41,629 bases of DNA, taken from positions 1 to 41,629 of the IMG/VR virus record IMGVR_UViG_3300047550_000441. The stretch is one strand, 5' to 3'. Origin of the DNA: a virus. A program made the position numbers and the translations under genes. Of this stretch, positions 7,059 through 15,203 are shown piece by piece; position 1 is the stretch's first letter, and each line of letters begins with the position of its first letter. The notes below the pieces were generated by a model. The model ran no database searches. It saw only the letters and a list, made by a program, of their open reading frames with translations, and was not told the DNA's origin.

Positions 7059-9107
7059 ATGTCAGAAGATAAGAAGCCTTACATCTCTGTAATAGATACA
7101 GAGACATCTGTTAATTGCCCTATAGGTAATAACAAGGCACACCCTAAGTGGCCGGGGAATAACATTGTAGCAATGGGTGTAGCACCTATAGGTGAACCAA
7201 GTAAAACCCCTTTCTCTTGTAACTATAATGCTGCAGGACTACACAAAACTTACTATACTTCTGCTAACATAAAAGGCGAGCAGTACTGCTACATAGGGCA
7301 TAATATACCTTTTGATCTAATGCACTGTAGGAACTTACCGGGGTACGGTAAATACCTTAGAGACGCAAGCAGCAGAGATACTGCCATTGCAGAGTATCTA
7401 CTCTCTGCACAGCAAGAGAGGTTTCCTTCTCTGGATAGGTTAGCAAGCAAGTATGGCTTCCCTATGAAGGATAATGCTATTGCTGCAGCATGGGATGCAG
7501 GAGTCAAGACTGAAGACATACCTTCAGCACAGCTACTAGAGTACCTTAATGGTGATGTAATGACTACCAAAGGTATCTTTGAGAAGCAGGCAATGTTGTT
7601 GAAGGATAAGGGTCTTATACCACTATTCAGATCTCAATGTGAGGCTCAACATGCAGTCACAGAGATGATGTATAATGGTATGCATGTAGATAAGGAGATA
7701 CTACGTAATCTATTGATGATACGGGAGCATGAGCTTAAGATTACTAAGGGTGCCATTATAAGTCTAGTAGGCTATGATATAGACCTTAACTCCCCTAAGC
7801 AGATGTCCCTGCTATTCTTTGGTGGCGAGGAGAAGTACAAGGTATCTGAGCATGATGGACACTCCTACTACAAGAATGGTAAGCCTAAGCATAGGACTGT
7901 AGAGAAGGTTAAGGTACATCCGGGGTTAGGTATAACCATGTCAGAGGTAGGAGCTACCCTAGGCAAGAACGGGTATTACTCTGTAGATGACAATGTTCTT
8001 AAGAACATAGCAACTATGTATTCCGGGCAACCACATGCAATTGCATATAACATGCGTAAGTACCGTGAACTAGAGAAGGAGATAAGTACTTACTTACTAC
8101 CTCTACAAGAATTAATCTTTCCTGATAGCAAGATATATGGTAATATAAATACTACTGCTACAGTTACAGGTAGATACTCTTCTAGTAATCCTAATCTACA
8201 GAATATTACTGACTACTCTCAAGTAAAGTCAGTCTTTGTCTCTAGGTTTGAAGGAGGTAAGATCATTGAGGCAGACTTCAACCAACTAGAGATTGTAGGG
8301 CTTGCCTACCTGTCTCAGGACAAGCAGTTGATTGAAGATATTAACTCAGGTAAGGATATTCATACTGAGCTATACAAGGAAGCCTTCCATAGAGTACCTA
8401 GCAAGGCTCAGCGTAAGCCCTTTAAGTCTGTAACCTTTGCGACCATCTATGGTGCAGGTGTTAACAAGATTGCAGAACAGACAGGGCTTACAGTCTCTGA
8501 GGTTAAAGCCTTTGTTGCAGCCTTCAAGTTTCGGTATGCAGGTGTAGTCAAGTGGTGGGAGACTACCAAGGCTCATGTAGAGGCAGGTAGGTTTGTAACT
8601 GGCTTGAAGGATGAGGAAGGTATCCCTGTAGGGGAGTCTATCCTTGTCTCTGCAGTCACAGGTAGGCAGTTGTACTTCAGAGAGTATCAGAATAAGTATG
8701 CAAGTGGTTGGGGAGTTAGTCTAGGTACTAGAAATACTACGTTCAGCCCATCCCAGATTAAGAATTACCCTGTTCAATCCTTTGCTACAGGGGATGTAGT
8801 ACCTATGGTGTTAGGCAGAGTGTATAGAGCACTAATGAAGAATGAACTTTTACGAGATTCATGTGTCTTAATCAACACTGTTCATGACTCCATAGTTTTA
8901 GATTGCAAGGGAGAGGTAGTACCTAATGCAATTAAGTTGTTGTTGGATGTAATGCCTAGAGTAGGAGATTATCTGGAAGAAGACTTTGGAGTAACTGACT
9001 TTAATGTCAGGGTAGGTGTATCAGTACGAGCAGGTGTCTCTTGGAAAGAGAAGCCTGAAGAAGATGTGACAGCAAGTGATTATTACCTTTACAAAGGATC
9101 TAAATAA
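7059..9107 (+). CDS. Family A DNA polymerase (PolI type) with 3'-5' exonuclease domain
   Basis: The 682-aa protein has the usual phage PolI order. The N-terminal 3'-5' exonuclease domain has IDTET (D13, E15). Polymerase motif A is EADFNQLEI (D406). The O-helix motif spans residues 452-465 from R452 through K456 and F460 to YG. Motif C is VHDS (D610). Phe460 sits at the position of E. coli Phe762, where T7 polymerase has Tyr. No 5'-3' nuclease domain is present, as is normal in phages. It starts one base after the helicase stop and its TAA overlaps the next ATG (TAATG). Confidence 0.95.
   Translation: MSEDKKPYISVIDTETSVNCPIGNNKAHPKWPGNNIVAMGVAPIGEPSKTPFSCNYNAAGLHKTYYTSANIKGEQYCYIGHNIPFDLMHCRNLPGYGKYLRDASSRDTAIAEYLLSAQQERFPSLDRLASKYGFPMKDNAIAAAWDAGVKTEDIPSAQLLEYLNGDVMTTKGIFEKQAMLLKDKGLIPLFRSQCEAQHAVTEMMYNGMHVDKEILRNLLMIREHELKITKGAIISLVGYDIDLNSPKQMSLLFFGGEEKYKVSEHDGHSYYKNGKPKHRTVEKVKVHPGLGITMSEVGATLGKNGYYSVDDNVLKNIATMYSGQPHAIAYNMRKYRELEKEISTYLLPLQELIFPDSKIYGNINTTATVTGRYSSSNPNLQNITDYSQVKSVFVSRFEGGKIIEADFNQLEIVGLAYLSQDKQLIEDINSGKDIHTELYKEAFHRVPSKAQRKPFKSVTFATIYGAGVNKIAEQTGLTVSEVKAFVAAFKFRYAGVVKWWETTKAHVEAGRFVTGLKDEEGIPVGESILVSAVTGRQLYFREYQNKYASGWGVSLGTRNTTFSPSQIKNYPVQSFATGDVVPMVLGRVYRALMKNELLRDSCVLINTVHDSIVLDCKGEVVPNAIKLLLDVMPRVGDYLEEDFGVTDFNVRVGVSVRAGVSWKEKPEEDVTASDYYLYKGSK
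7995..8006. repeat. Perfect palindrome GTTCTTAAGAAC in the polymerase gene
   Basis: Flanking bases extend the perfect dyad to 16 bp (ATGTTCTTAAGAACAT, 7993-8008), the longest copy in the window. Confidence 0.92.
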
Positions 9108-9673
9108 TGGCAAGTGGAGTAGTTAACAACATTACTACAGTTATGCGTACTACCAAGTATGGCCCTAAACCAGTCTATAACTTGGTTATTGATGGTACTC
9201 AATACAGCAATGGTTTTACCAAGCCCCCTTGTGAGGTAGGGAATACAGTCAGTTTTGACTTCACCTCAGGCAAGTATGGCAATGAGCTTCTTAAAGGCTC
9301 TCTGATGGCAGTTGCAACAGGTGGTAGTACCCCTCCTACCAGTACACCCTCTCCGATGCCTCCTAGCCCCCCTACAAGGGCTTATGGACCACCTGTTAAA
9401 CCCTTCCCTATCCCTCCTTTGCATGGAGACAGGGCAATTGTACGGCAGAATGCCTTGACCAATGCTCGGGAGTTGTATGTAGCCTGTGCTCCTGCGGGGG
9501 AACTAACAGTATCAGACTTCAATGCAGTAGCAGACAACATAATACAGATTGCCCGTAGGTTTGAAGCCTATTCCTGTGGGGATCTAGACTTTGAGGCTGC
9601 CACTAGGGAGGAGAAAGCTACCCCTGCTAAGAAGTCTAGTACTAAGACTGCATTGGAGGAAGCAGTTGCTTAA
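9107..9673 (+). CDS. Probable single-stranded DNA-binding protein
   Basis: The 188-aa product has a beta-rich N-terminal part (about 1-70) of the size of an OB fold, a proline-rich linker (about 74-105), and a C-terminal helical part (DRAIVRQNAL, then a NIIQIARRFEAY-type helix). This layout and its position right after the polymerase resemble putative phage ssDNA-binding proteins. The assignment rests on layout and context, since no diagnostic motif exists. The start overlaps the polymerase stop (TAATG). The end overlaps the TTG start of the next gene by 8 nt. Confidence 0.55.
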   Translation: MASGVVNNITTVMRTTKYGPKPVYNLVIDGTQYSNGFTKPPCEVGNTVSFDFTSGKYGNELLKGSLMAVATGGSTPPTSTPSPMPPSPPTRAYGPPVKPFPIPPLHGDRAIVRQNALTNARELYVACAPAGELTVSDFNAVADNIIQIARRFEAYSCGDLDFEAATREEKATPAKKSSTKTALEEAVA

Positions 9674-9971
9674 GTCTCCTTATGAAGCCTTTGGGGTAGA
9701 GTGTAGGCAAGGTTGGAAGAGGCTGATTGACCCTATCATAGATCTGGCTAATAAGAAGGGTATCCATATTACTCAGATTAAAGAGAAGTTTGGTACCTTA
9801 CGGGTATATACAGATACTATAGATAGGGAGTTAGACCAGCTTATTGTAGACATGGAGATTAAGTCTGCAAAGGTTTGTGAGGTATGTGGTGATGTAGGTA
9901 AGATCAGGTCAGGAGGGTGGATAAAGACCCTCTGTGACCTACATGATAAAGAAAGGAAAGAAAAGAAATGA
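9666..9971 (+). CDS. Small zinc-finger-like protein, 101 aa (TTG start)
   Basis: The frame extends upstream but those codons lie inside the SSB gene. A TTG at 9666 follows a strong GGAGGAA ribosome site and gives a 101-aa protein. It contains EKFGTLRVYT in the middle and a C-terminal CEVCG...C..H cluster that could bind one zinc ion. The combination of a KFGTLR-type segment and a short CxxC/CxxH zinc site is common in small phage proteins of unknown function. The 3' end overlaps the next ATG (ATGA). Role unknown; DNA or RNA binding is possible. Confidence 0.65.
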   Translation: MLKSPYEAFGVECRQGWKRLIDPIIDLANKKGIHITQIKEKFGTLRVYTDTIDRELDQLIVDMEIKSAKVCEVCGDVGKIRSGGWIKTLCDLHDKERKEKK

Positions 9972-10177
9972 GTAAGCATTATTTTGGTGTGGCTTATGCA
10001 ACAGATGAACAGGATTGGATTACTACCGATCTCTATGAAGACAAGGCACGAGTAGAGGCACTTCTACGTGATGCCATGTATGGTATTGAGCAGGATACTG
10101 CCCGTATCATTGAGCTTGACCTTCCTGAGGTTAATTTCAAGAAGGATTTCCCTGTAGTATCTATTAAAGTAGCTTAA
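9968..10177 (+). CDS. Small protein of unknown function, 69 aa
   Basis: The ATG overlaps the upstream TGA (ATGA) and is preceded by GAAAGGAAAG-type purines that can serve as a ribosome site. The product is acidic and likely a small alpha/beta domain (YFGVAYATDEQDW at the start, FPVVSIKVA at the end). No motif is recognised. It lies in a run of small genes between SSB and the nuclease. Confidence 0.65.
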   Translation: MSKHYFGVAYATDEQDWITTDLYEDKARVEALLRDAMYGIEQDTARIIELDLPEVNFKKDFPVVSIKVA

Positions 10178-10192
10178 TTAGAAAGGTAATAT

Positions 10193-10405
10193 ATGTATAA
10201 CGTCTATCGTAACAATCGTGTTCTTAAGAGCATTGGCTTGAACTTTGGTACCTATGATGAAGGTCGATGTGCCTTGCGTAAGTACATCCGTAAGATGGTT
10301 AAGAAAGGTAAGGCAACTAAGTACTCCTTTGGTTTCTGGGATGAAGTTAGCCGTAACCCTACCCGATTCAGCCATCTTGGTTTTGAAGTACGTAAGTCTA
10401 ACTAA
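10193..10405 (+). CDS. Small basic protein of unknown function, 70 aa
   Basis: GAAAGGTAATAT precedes the ATG. The product is strongly basic (KYIRKMVKKGKATK in the centre), which would suit nucleic-acid binding, but no fold is recognised. A near copy of the palindrome (GTTCTTAAGAGC, 10220-10231) encodes Val-Leu-Lys-Ser near the N-terminus. It sits 8 nt before the nuclease gene. Confidence 0.65.
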   Translation: MYNVYRNNRVLKSIGLNFGTYDEGRCALRKYIRKMVKKGKATKYSFGFWDEVSRNPTRFSHLGFEVRKSN

Positions 10406-10413
10406 GGGAATCT

Positions 10414-11376
10414 ATGCCCACCCCTAAGTCGATAGTGACTCTCAATCAAGACATAAGGAAAGTCTTGCAGGATGCCCAGAAAGGGCAAGATCCTACCAAA
10501 GCTAACAACTTCCTTACCCCAGAGGCTCTATCGGCTTTTGGGGTGAGTTGTGCAGTTGCAGTAGACAGGCAATTGCATAGACCTCCTAAGGTACGAGATC
10601 ATAATGTAATCTATGCCTCTGAACTAGGTATCCCATGTGATAGGAAGATCTGGTACAAGCATCACTCAGAACCCTCAGATAAAGTTCTATTGCCCCCTAA
10701 TGTCCTTACCAAGTTCATGTATGGAGATCTAGTAGAAAGCCTTACCTTGGCGATTGTAGAGGCTGCAGGGCATGAAGTAACCCATAGGCAGCATCCTGTC
10801 ATACAGGAGTTTGATGTAGGTGGAGAGATCTGGACTGTACGAGGTAAGATTGATGCTATAGTAGATGAGTCTACGGTAGTAGATGTCAAGAGTACTACTA
10901 CCTATGGCTACAATGACTTCCTTGCAGGTAAGGGAGGAGCTAAGTTTGGGTATGCAGAACAGCTAGGGTATTACTCTACCTATATAGATGTCCCTATGCC
11001 ACATAAAGGGGATGGTACACCAGATGCAGGATTCATTGCAGTAGACCGTAGTCTAGGGCATATATCCTTTGTACCTGAGGAAAATCTGGTAGGTGGTTAC
11101 ATACAGTCTCTAGTAGAGAACCAAGTACACACGGTACATGATGACATTAACCTAATCATTAGATTGCCCTCAGAGGAACACACTGATAGCAATAGGAAAC
11201 TGTGTGTAGAATGCTCCTACTGTGAGTATAAGAAGGAGTGCTGGAAGGATGCTAACGGAGGTAAAGGTATTCGATCCTTCATATACTCAGGAGGTAAGGT
11301 GATTGACCTAGTAGAGGTAGGCAAGGAACCTAGAGTTAAGGAGATATTTGAACCTGTGGAGACTATCAGTGAGTGA
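10414..11376 (+). CDS. Cas4/RecB-like PD-(D/E)XK nuclease with predicted Fe-S cysteines
   Basis: The 320-aa protein shows the core of a PD-(D/E)XK exonuclease: D147 in GKIDAI and D157-x-K159 in VVDVKST, followed by a QLGYY helix. An N-terminal cysteine in IPCDRKIWY and C-terminal cysteines at 264, 267, 270 and 276 match the pattern by which Cas4 and AddB-type nucleases hold a 4Fe-4S cluster. It probably processes DNA ends in phage recombination or degrades host DNA. AAGGGA precedes the ATG. Its last codons overlap the GTG start of the DUF3310 gene. No CRISPR array is nearby, so a Cas4 role in adaptation is not implied. Confidence 0.82.
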   Translation: MPTPKSIVTLNQDIRKVLQDAQKGQDPTKANNFLTPEALSAFGVSCAVAVDRQLHRPPKVRDHNVIYASELGIPCDRKIWYKHHSEPSDKVLLPPNVLTKFMYGDLVESLTLAIVEAAGHEVTHRQHPVIQEFDVGGEIWTVRGKIDAIVDESTVVDVKSTTTYGYNDFLAGKGGAKFGYAEQLGYYSTYIDVPMPHKGDGTPDAGFIAVDRSLGHISFVPEENLVGGYIQSLVENQVHTVHDDINLIIRLPSEEHTDSNRKLCVECSYCEYKKECWKDANGGKGIRSFIYSGGKVIDLVEVGKEPRVKEIFEPVETISE

Positions 11377-11581
11377 TTACTACAAAGCAGATAAGCCAGA
11401 GTATGAGGTTATCAACATCCTTCAGGCCAAGCTGACTCCTGAGGAGTTTGCAGGGTACCTGAAGGGTAATGTTCTTAAGTACATCTTCAGGGCAGGTAAG
11501 AAGCCTGATAACCCTTTCCTGTCAGACATCAAGAAGGCAGAGCAGTACTTACAATGGTATAAGGAACATAATGCACCATAA
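11369..11581 (+). CDS. DUF3310 family protein, 70 aa (GTG start)
   Basis: The sequence YYKADKPEYEVINILQAKLTPEEFAGYLKGNVLKYIFRAGKK, here broken into its key blocks (EYEVI, FAGYLKGN, KYIFRAGKK), followed by DIKKAEQYLQWY, is typical of the short phage DUF3310 proteins, which have been linked to nucleotide metabolism without a proven reaction. The GTG at 11369 follows GGAG and overlaps the upstream stop as GTGAGTGA. An upstream in-frame codon at 11348 is inside the nuclease gene. The 3' end overlaps the phosphoesterase start by 11 nt. Confidence 0.8.
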   Translation: MSDYYKADKPEYEVINILQAKLTPEEFAGYLKGNVLKYIFRAGKKPDNPFLSDIKKAEQYLQWYKEHNAP

Positions 11582-12326
11582 GATACTGGTAGTAGGAGAT
11601 GCTCATATAACCAATGGGCAGAGTCTACGTAGGTTCAAGGCTCTTAATCACTACATCCACGGACATGAACCTACGCATGTAGTACTCATAGGAGACTTTC
11701 TTAGTATGGACTGTCTCTCTGAGTGGGATAGGAACAAGCGTTGCAAGATGGAGGGTAGGAGGTATGCTCTAGAAATAGAGGCAGGTAATGCAGCCTTGGA
11801 TATGATGCTCAGGGATTGGAAGCTTATTGAGCCTAAGCCTAAACTAATCTATGTCAAAGGCAACCATGAAAATCGGTTAGACCGGTATCTTGACATTGAC
11901 CCTACCTTTAAGGGGCAGTGCTCAATAGAGAAGGATCTCAAGCTGCAAGAAAGGGGCTTCAAGGTAGTAGAATACAAGGATAACTATAATGTCAATGGAA
12001 TATCTTTTACCCATATTCCTATTACAGGCGTTGGCAAACCTATCGGAAACCCGAACGTCGTTCGCAAGGCTCTGCAACTATATCATAATAGCGTTGTATT
12101 CGGCCATACTCATACACTGGATCATGCAGCCGAGCATAGACAAAACGCCCCACATCTCAACCAAGCTTTATGTGTGGGCTGCTTCTTTGAGCATGTAGAT
12201 GACTATGCAGTAGGTAGCAAGACTGATTATTGGAGAGGGTTGGTAATGCTTACCTCTAACCAGAAGAACAGGTTTGACTTTGAGACTATCTCAATGACTA
12301 ATTTGCTGAAGGATTATGGTGAGTGA
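11571..12326 (+). CDS. Calcineurin-like metallophosphoesterase
   Basis: The 251-aa enzyme has the family's metal-binding blocks in order: GDAH (D10, H12), GDFLSMD (D42), GNHE, an FTHIP histidine, and GHTH near residue 183. These hold two metal ions to hydrolyse phosphoesters; the substrate is unknown. The ATG at 11571 follows AAGGA and overlaps DUF3310. Bases about 12,030-12,150, coding for the FTHIP-to-GHTH region, are much richer in CpG than the flanks, suggesting a replaced segment. The 3' end overlaps the next gene. Confidence 0.88.
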   Translation: MHHKILVVGDAHITNGQSLRRFKALNHYIHGHEPTHVVLIGDFLSMDCLSEWDRNKRCKMEGRRYALEIEAGNAALDMMLRDWKLIEPKPKLIYVKGNHENRLDRYLDIDPTFKGQCSIEKDLKLQERGFKVVEYKDNYNVNGISFTHIPITGVGKPIGNPNVVRKALQLYHNSVVFGHTHTLDHAAEHRQNAPHLNQALCVGCFFEHVDDYAVGSKTDYWRGLVMLTSNQKNRFDFETISMTNLLKDYGE

Positions 12327-12555
12327 TTCTGCAGATACGTTACTGGATAGAGTACTTGGAGTTATTAACGATCAGTGCCTATCACTACAAGATCTATGTG
12401 CCATGCTTGAGATTGAAGAGTGGGAGTTGGTTGAAAGGTTCAAGGATAGGGTAGTAGAACAAAAGGAGAAGTTTGGAATATATGAAAACTACTTTGAAGA
12501 AGATTCAAGCAAAGAAGAAACCCCTCTATCGTTCGGGGAGGAACAGGGGGAATAA
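12316..12555 (+). CDS. Small HTH-like protein of unknown function, 79 aa
   Basis: Two starts are possible: ATG 12316 or GTG 12319, both after AAGGA. The GTG repeats the exact GTGAGTGATT context seen at the DUF3310 gene. Residues 10-45 (LLDRVLGVINDQ, LSLQDLCAMLEI, EWELVERFKDRV) look like a small helix-turn-helix bundle, and the tail is acidic. This would suit a DNA-binding or adaptor protein, but no family is certain. It overlaps the endonuclease gene by more than 70 nt at its 3' end. Confidence 0.65.
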   Translation: MVSDSADTLLDRVLGVINDQCLSLQDLCAMLEIEEWELVERFKDRVVEQKEKFGIYENYFEEDSSKEETPLSFGEEQGE

Positions 12556-12931
12556 GAAGGGTGTTCTTAAGAACAAGTTAGAGAAGACTTGTTATGAGGA
12601 ACTATGTAAGCTGTGGGGTACAGACAAGGTTAAGTATGAGAAGTATCCCTTTGTCTACACTATCCCTGAGAAGGAGCATGTATATACACCTGACTTTGTT
12701 AACTCTCATACCAATATCATTGTAGAGAGCAAAGGTAGGTTTGTTACTGCAGATAGGCAGAAGATGTTGTTGGTTAAGGCTGCACATCCTAAGTGGCGTA
12801 TCTGTATCTTCTTTACCTCTATGCACAGACCTCTGTATAAAGGTAGTAAGACTACCTACAAGGACTGGTGTGATAAAGCAGGGTTTGAGTGCTCGGATTT
12901 AAAAGCAGGATTACCTAAGGATTGGAAGTGA
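12482..12931 (+). CDS. T7 endonuclease I-like Holliday junction resolvase
   Basis: The 149-aa protein aligns by eye with T7 gp3: a basic start and FRSG-like YRSGRN, then YTPDFV (catalytic Asp), VESKGRF (catalytic Glu and Lys), DRQKMLLVK, and the C-terminal LYKGSKTTY with GLPKDWK. It would cut branched DNA before packaging and may degrade host DNA. An upstream TTG at 12473 lies closer to AAAGGAG, but the ATG at 12482 gives the expected N-terminus. A perfect palindrome at 12563 encodes Val-Leu-Lys-Asn. The stop overlaps the next ATG (TGATG). Confidence 0.9.
   Translation: MKTTLKKIQAKKKPLYRSGRNRGNKKGVLKNKLEKTCYEELCKLWGTDKVKYEKYPFVYTIPEKEHVYTPDFVNSHTNIIVESKGRFVTADRQKMLLVKAAHPKWRICIFFTSMHRPLYKGSKTTYKDWCDKAGFECSDLKAGLPKDWK
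12563..12574. repeat. Perfect palindrome GTTCTTAAGAAC in the endonuclease I gene
   Basis: In frame as Val-Leu-Lys-Asn. Confidence 0.9.
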
Positions 12932-13305
12932 TGATACCTAAATATGAAACAGGACAACTAGAGTTGGATGATGGTCAAGGAGGGTTTAACAGGTCTACTG
13001 TACCTCCTAATAAGTCTGCACCCTATTCCAATGATCCATTCTCCCCTGAGAAGCTTAAGCTAGTCTTTGAGACTGCTCAGACCTCTATCAAGGAACAGAA
13101 GATCTTTGACTCTATCAAGAGAGAACTAGAGACTGCTACCAAGAGACATGGCCCCTTTAACTCAGGGCATGAGGGTTGGGCAGTCATCAAGGAAGAGGTA
13201 GATGAACTGTGGGAGGCAGTCAAGAGAAACAGCAAGAATGCTGCCAATAGAGAGGCAGTACAGATTGCAGCTATGGCAGTAAGATTTATATTAGATAACA
13301 AGTAA
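12931..13305 (+). CDS. MazG-like nucleotide pyrophosphohydrolase-type protein
   Basis: The 124-aa product has a variable N-terminal half and a C-terminal helical part with GWAVIKEEVDELWEAV and an REAVQIAAMAVRF helix. The EExxE arrangement followed by a second helix is the metal-binding pattern of MazG-like proteins, which hydrolyse nucleoside triphosphates to monophosphates. The second acidic pair of classical MazG is not clear, so activity is uncertain. The start overlaps the resolvase stop as TGATG. It directly precedes the ribonucleotide reductase, fitting a nucleotide-pool role. Confidence 0.7.
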   Translation: MIPKYETGQLELDDGQGGFNRSTVPPNKSAPYSNDPFSPEKLKLVFETAQTSIKEQKIFDSIKRELETATKRHGPFNSGHEGWAVIKEEVDELWEAVKRNSKNAANREAVQIAAMAVRFILDNK

Positions 13306-13322
13306 AGGAGATAACAATAACA

Positions 13323-15200
13323 ATGGATATACTACAACAGACAGTTTATAAGACACGTTATTCCAGATTCCTACCTGAGGAACACCGTAGGGAGCATTGG
13401 CCTGAAACTGTATCAAGGTACATGACCTACATGCATGACCACTGTAAGAACAATCTAGGTTATACACTTACAGCAGATGAGTACATGATGCTGGATAAGG
13501 CAATGCTCAATCTAGAGGTAGTACCTAGTATGCGAGCAGTAATGACTGCAGGTAAGGCTCTGGATGTTGACCATATTGCCAGCTACAACTGTGCCTACGT
13601 AGAGGTAGATGACCCTGCAGTATTCTCTGAGACTCTCTATATCCTGATGAATGGTACAGGTATAGGGTTCTCATGTGAGCGTAATTGCATCAGCAAGCTA
13701 CCTGAAGTTCCTAAGAACTTTGTTACCTCAGGTACTCAGCAGGTACAGGATAGCAAGATAGGTTGGGCAGAGTCTTACAAGGTACTCATTGATGGTCTAT
13801 ATAATGGTATCCTATATAATGTAGACTACAGCCTTATCCGGCCTGCAGGTGAGAGGCTTAAGACCTTTGGAGGAAGGGCTAGTGGTCCTGAACCCTTGAA
13901 GAGATTGTTTGAGTTCACAATAGAAACCTTTAAGAATGCAGCAGGTAGAAGGCTTACAAGTATCGAAGTTCATGACATCATGTGTGTCATTGGGGAAGTG
14001 GTGGTGGTAGGTGGGGTACGCAGGTCTGCTCTTATTTCTCTTAGTAATCTTAGCGATCTTCGAATGCGGGAAGCTAAAGTAGGTGCATGGTGGGAACAGA
14101 ATAAACACAGGGCTTTAGCTAATAATTCTGTGGTATATACGGAGAAACCGGATGTCGAAACATACTTTGAAGAGTTTTCAAGTCTCGTCAAATCAAAGTC
14201 AGGAGAACGTGGTATCTTTAATCGTGTGGCTGCTAGACGGAAAGCTTCCCAAGACGGAAGACGATCTAAAGAAATTGATTATGGCTGCAACCCATGCTCT
14301 GAGATTATCCTCCGACCAAAGCAATTTTGTAACCTGTCGGAAGTCATATGTCGAAGGGATGACAGTCTTGAGGATCTTCTTAGAAAAGTCTCGGTCGCCA
14401 GTATATTCGGTACTATGCAATCTAGTCTCACCCGATTTAAGTTCCTTAGGCCCGACTGGAAAAGGAACTGTGAAGAAGAAAGACTCCTTGGAGTCAGCCT
14501 TACAGGAATATTTGACTGCAACCTACTCAGGAACGCCGATCCACAAGTCCTAGAGGTACTTAAGGAACATGCAAGGAATGTCAATAAGGAGTGGGCTAGG
14601 AAGCTAGGTATTAACCCTTCTACTGCCATTACCTGTGTGAAGCCTTCAGGTACGGTATCTCAGTTGGCAGACTGTGCCTCAGGGATACACCCTAGGTTTA
14701 GTAAGTTCTACATCCGTAATATCAGGATGGATGATAAGGACCCTGTATGTCAGTTCCTTGCTGCACGAGGAGTACCCTCAGAGCCAGATGTCAACTTCCC
14801 TAGTCAGACAGTCTTTAGCTTCCCTGTCAAAGCTCCCGAAGGGGCACTAACAAGGGATGATATGTCTGCTCTAGACCATCTTAACCAATGGTTGAAATGG
14901 GATCAGGTGTACTGTGAACATAAGCCATCTGTGACTATCTCTGTTCACCAGCATGAGTGGCCTGATGTATTCTCTTGGGTATGGAATAACTTCGATGACA
15001 TATCTGGGGTATCATTCCTGCCTCATACGGAACATAGTTACCAGCAGGCACCTTACATTGCAATAGATGAAGAACAGTACAATGTTCTTAAGAGCAAGAT
15101 GCCTACTGAACTTAATTGGAATGAGTTAGTCGAAGAGTCTGACGTAACAACATCCTCTCAAGAGATGGGTTGCGACTCCGAAAAGTGCGTGATAGGATAG
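13323..15200 (+). CDS. nrdJ: Class II (adenosylcobalamin-dependent) ribonucleotide reductase
   Basis: The 625-aa enzyme makes deoxyribonucleotides using vitamin B12 instead of an NrdB partner. The active-site loop NPCSEI gives N323, thiyl Cys325 and Glu327. The redox pair is Cys90 (YNCAY) and Cys336, 11 residues after Cys325, as in the Lactobacillus enzyme. The tail CDSEKC supplies the reducing cysteines. It is monomer-sized. AAAGGAG precedes the ATG with a long gap. Bases about 14,015-14,540, which include the active-site loop, have about four times the CpG density of the flanks and use CGN arginine codons, suggesting a replaced internal segment. The CobST-like pair lies 9 kb upstream on the same strand. 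Confidence 0.93.
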   Translation: MDILQQTVYKTRYSRFLPEEHRREHWPETVSRYMTYMHDHCKNNLGYTLTADEYMMLDKAMLNLEVVPSMRAVMTAGKALDVDHIASYNCAYVEVDDPAVFSETLYILMNGTGIGFSCERNCISKLPEVPKNFVTSGTQQVQDSKIGWAESYKVLIDGLYNGILYNVDYSLIRPAGERLKTFGGRASGPEPLKRLFEFTIETFKNAAGRRLTSIEVHDIMCVIGEVVVVGGVRRSALISLSNLSDLRMREAKVGAWWEQNKHRALANNSVVYTEKPDVETYFEEFSSLVKSKSGERGIFNRVAARRKASQDGRRSKEIDYGCNPCSEIILRPKQFCNLSEVICRRDDSLEDLLRKVSVASIFGTMQSSLTRFKFLRPDWKRNCEEERLLGVSLTGIFDCNLLRNADPQVLEVLKEHARNVNKEWARKLGINPSTAITCVKPSGTVSQLADCASGIHPRFSKFYIRNIRMDDKDPVCQFLAARGVPSEPDVNFPSQTVFSFPVKAPEGALTRDDMSALDHLNQWLKWDQVYCEHKPSVTISVHQHEWPDVFSWVWNNFDDISGVSFLPHTEHSYQQAPYIAIDEEQYNVLKSKMPTELNWNELVEESDVTTSSQEMGCDSEKCVIG

Positions 15201-15203
15201 CAT

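Noticed and set aside
10414-11376. Cas4-like nuclease taken as part of a CRISPR system
   Set aside because: No repeat-spacer array or other cas gene is present. Such nucleases are common in phage recombination modules.
14152-14553. 133-codon frame overlapping nrdJ in another frame
   Set aside because: The nrdJ frame is conserved and catalytic here. The extra frame follows from the altered composition of this patch.
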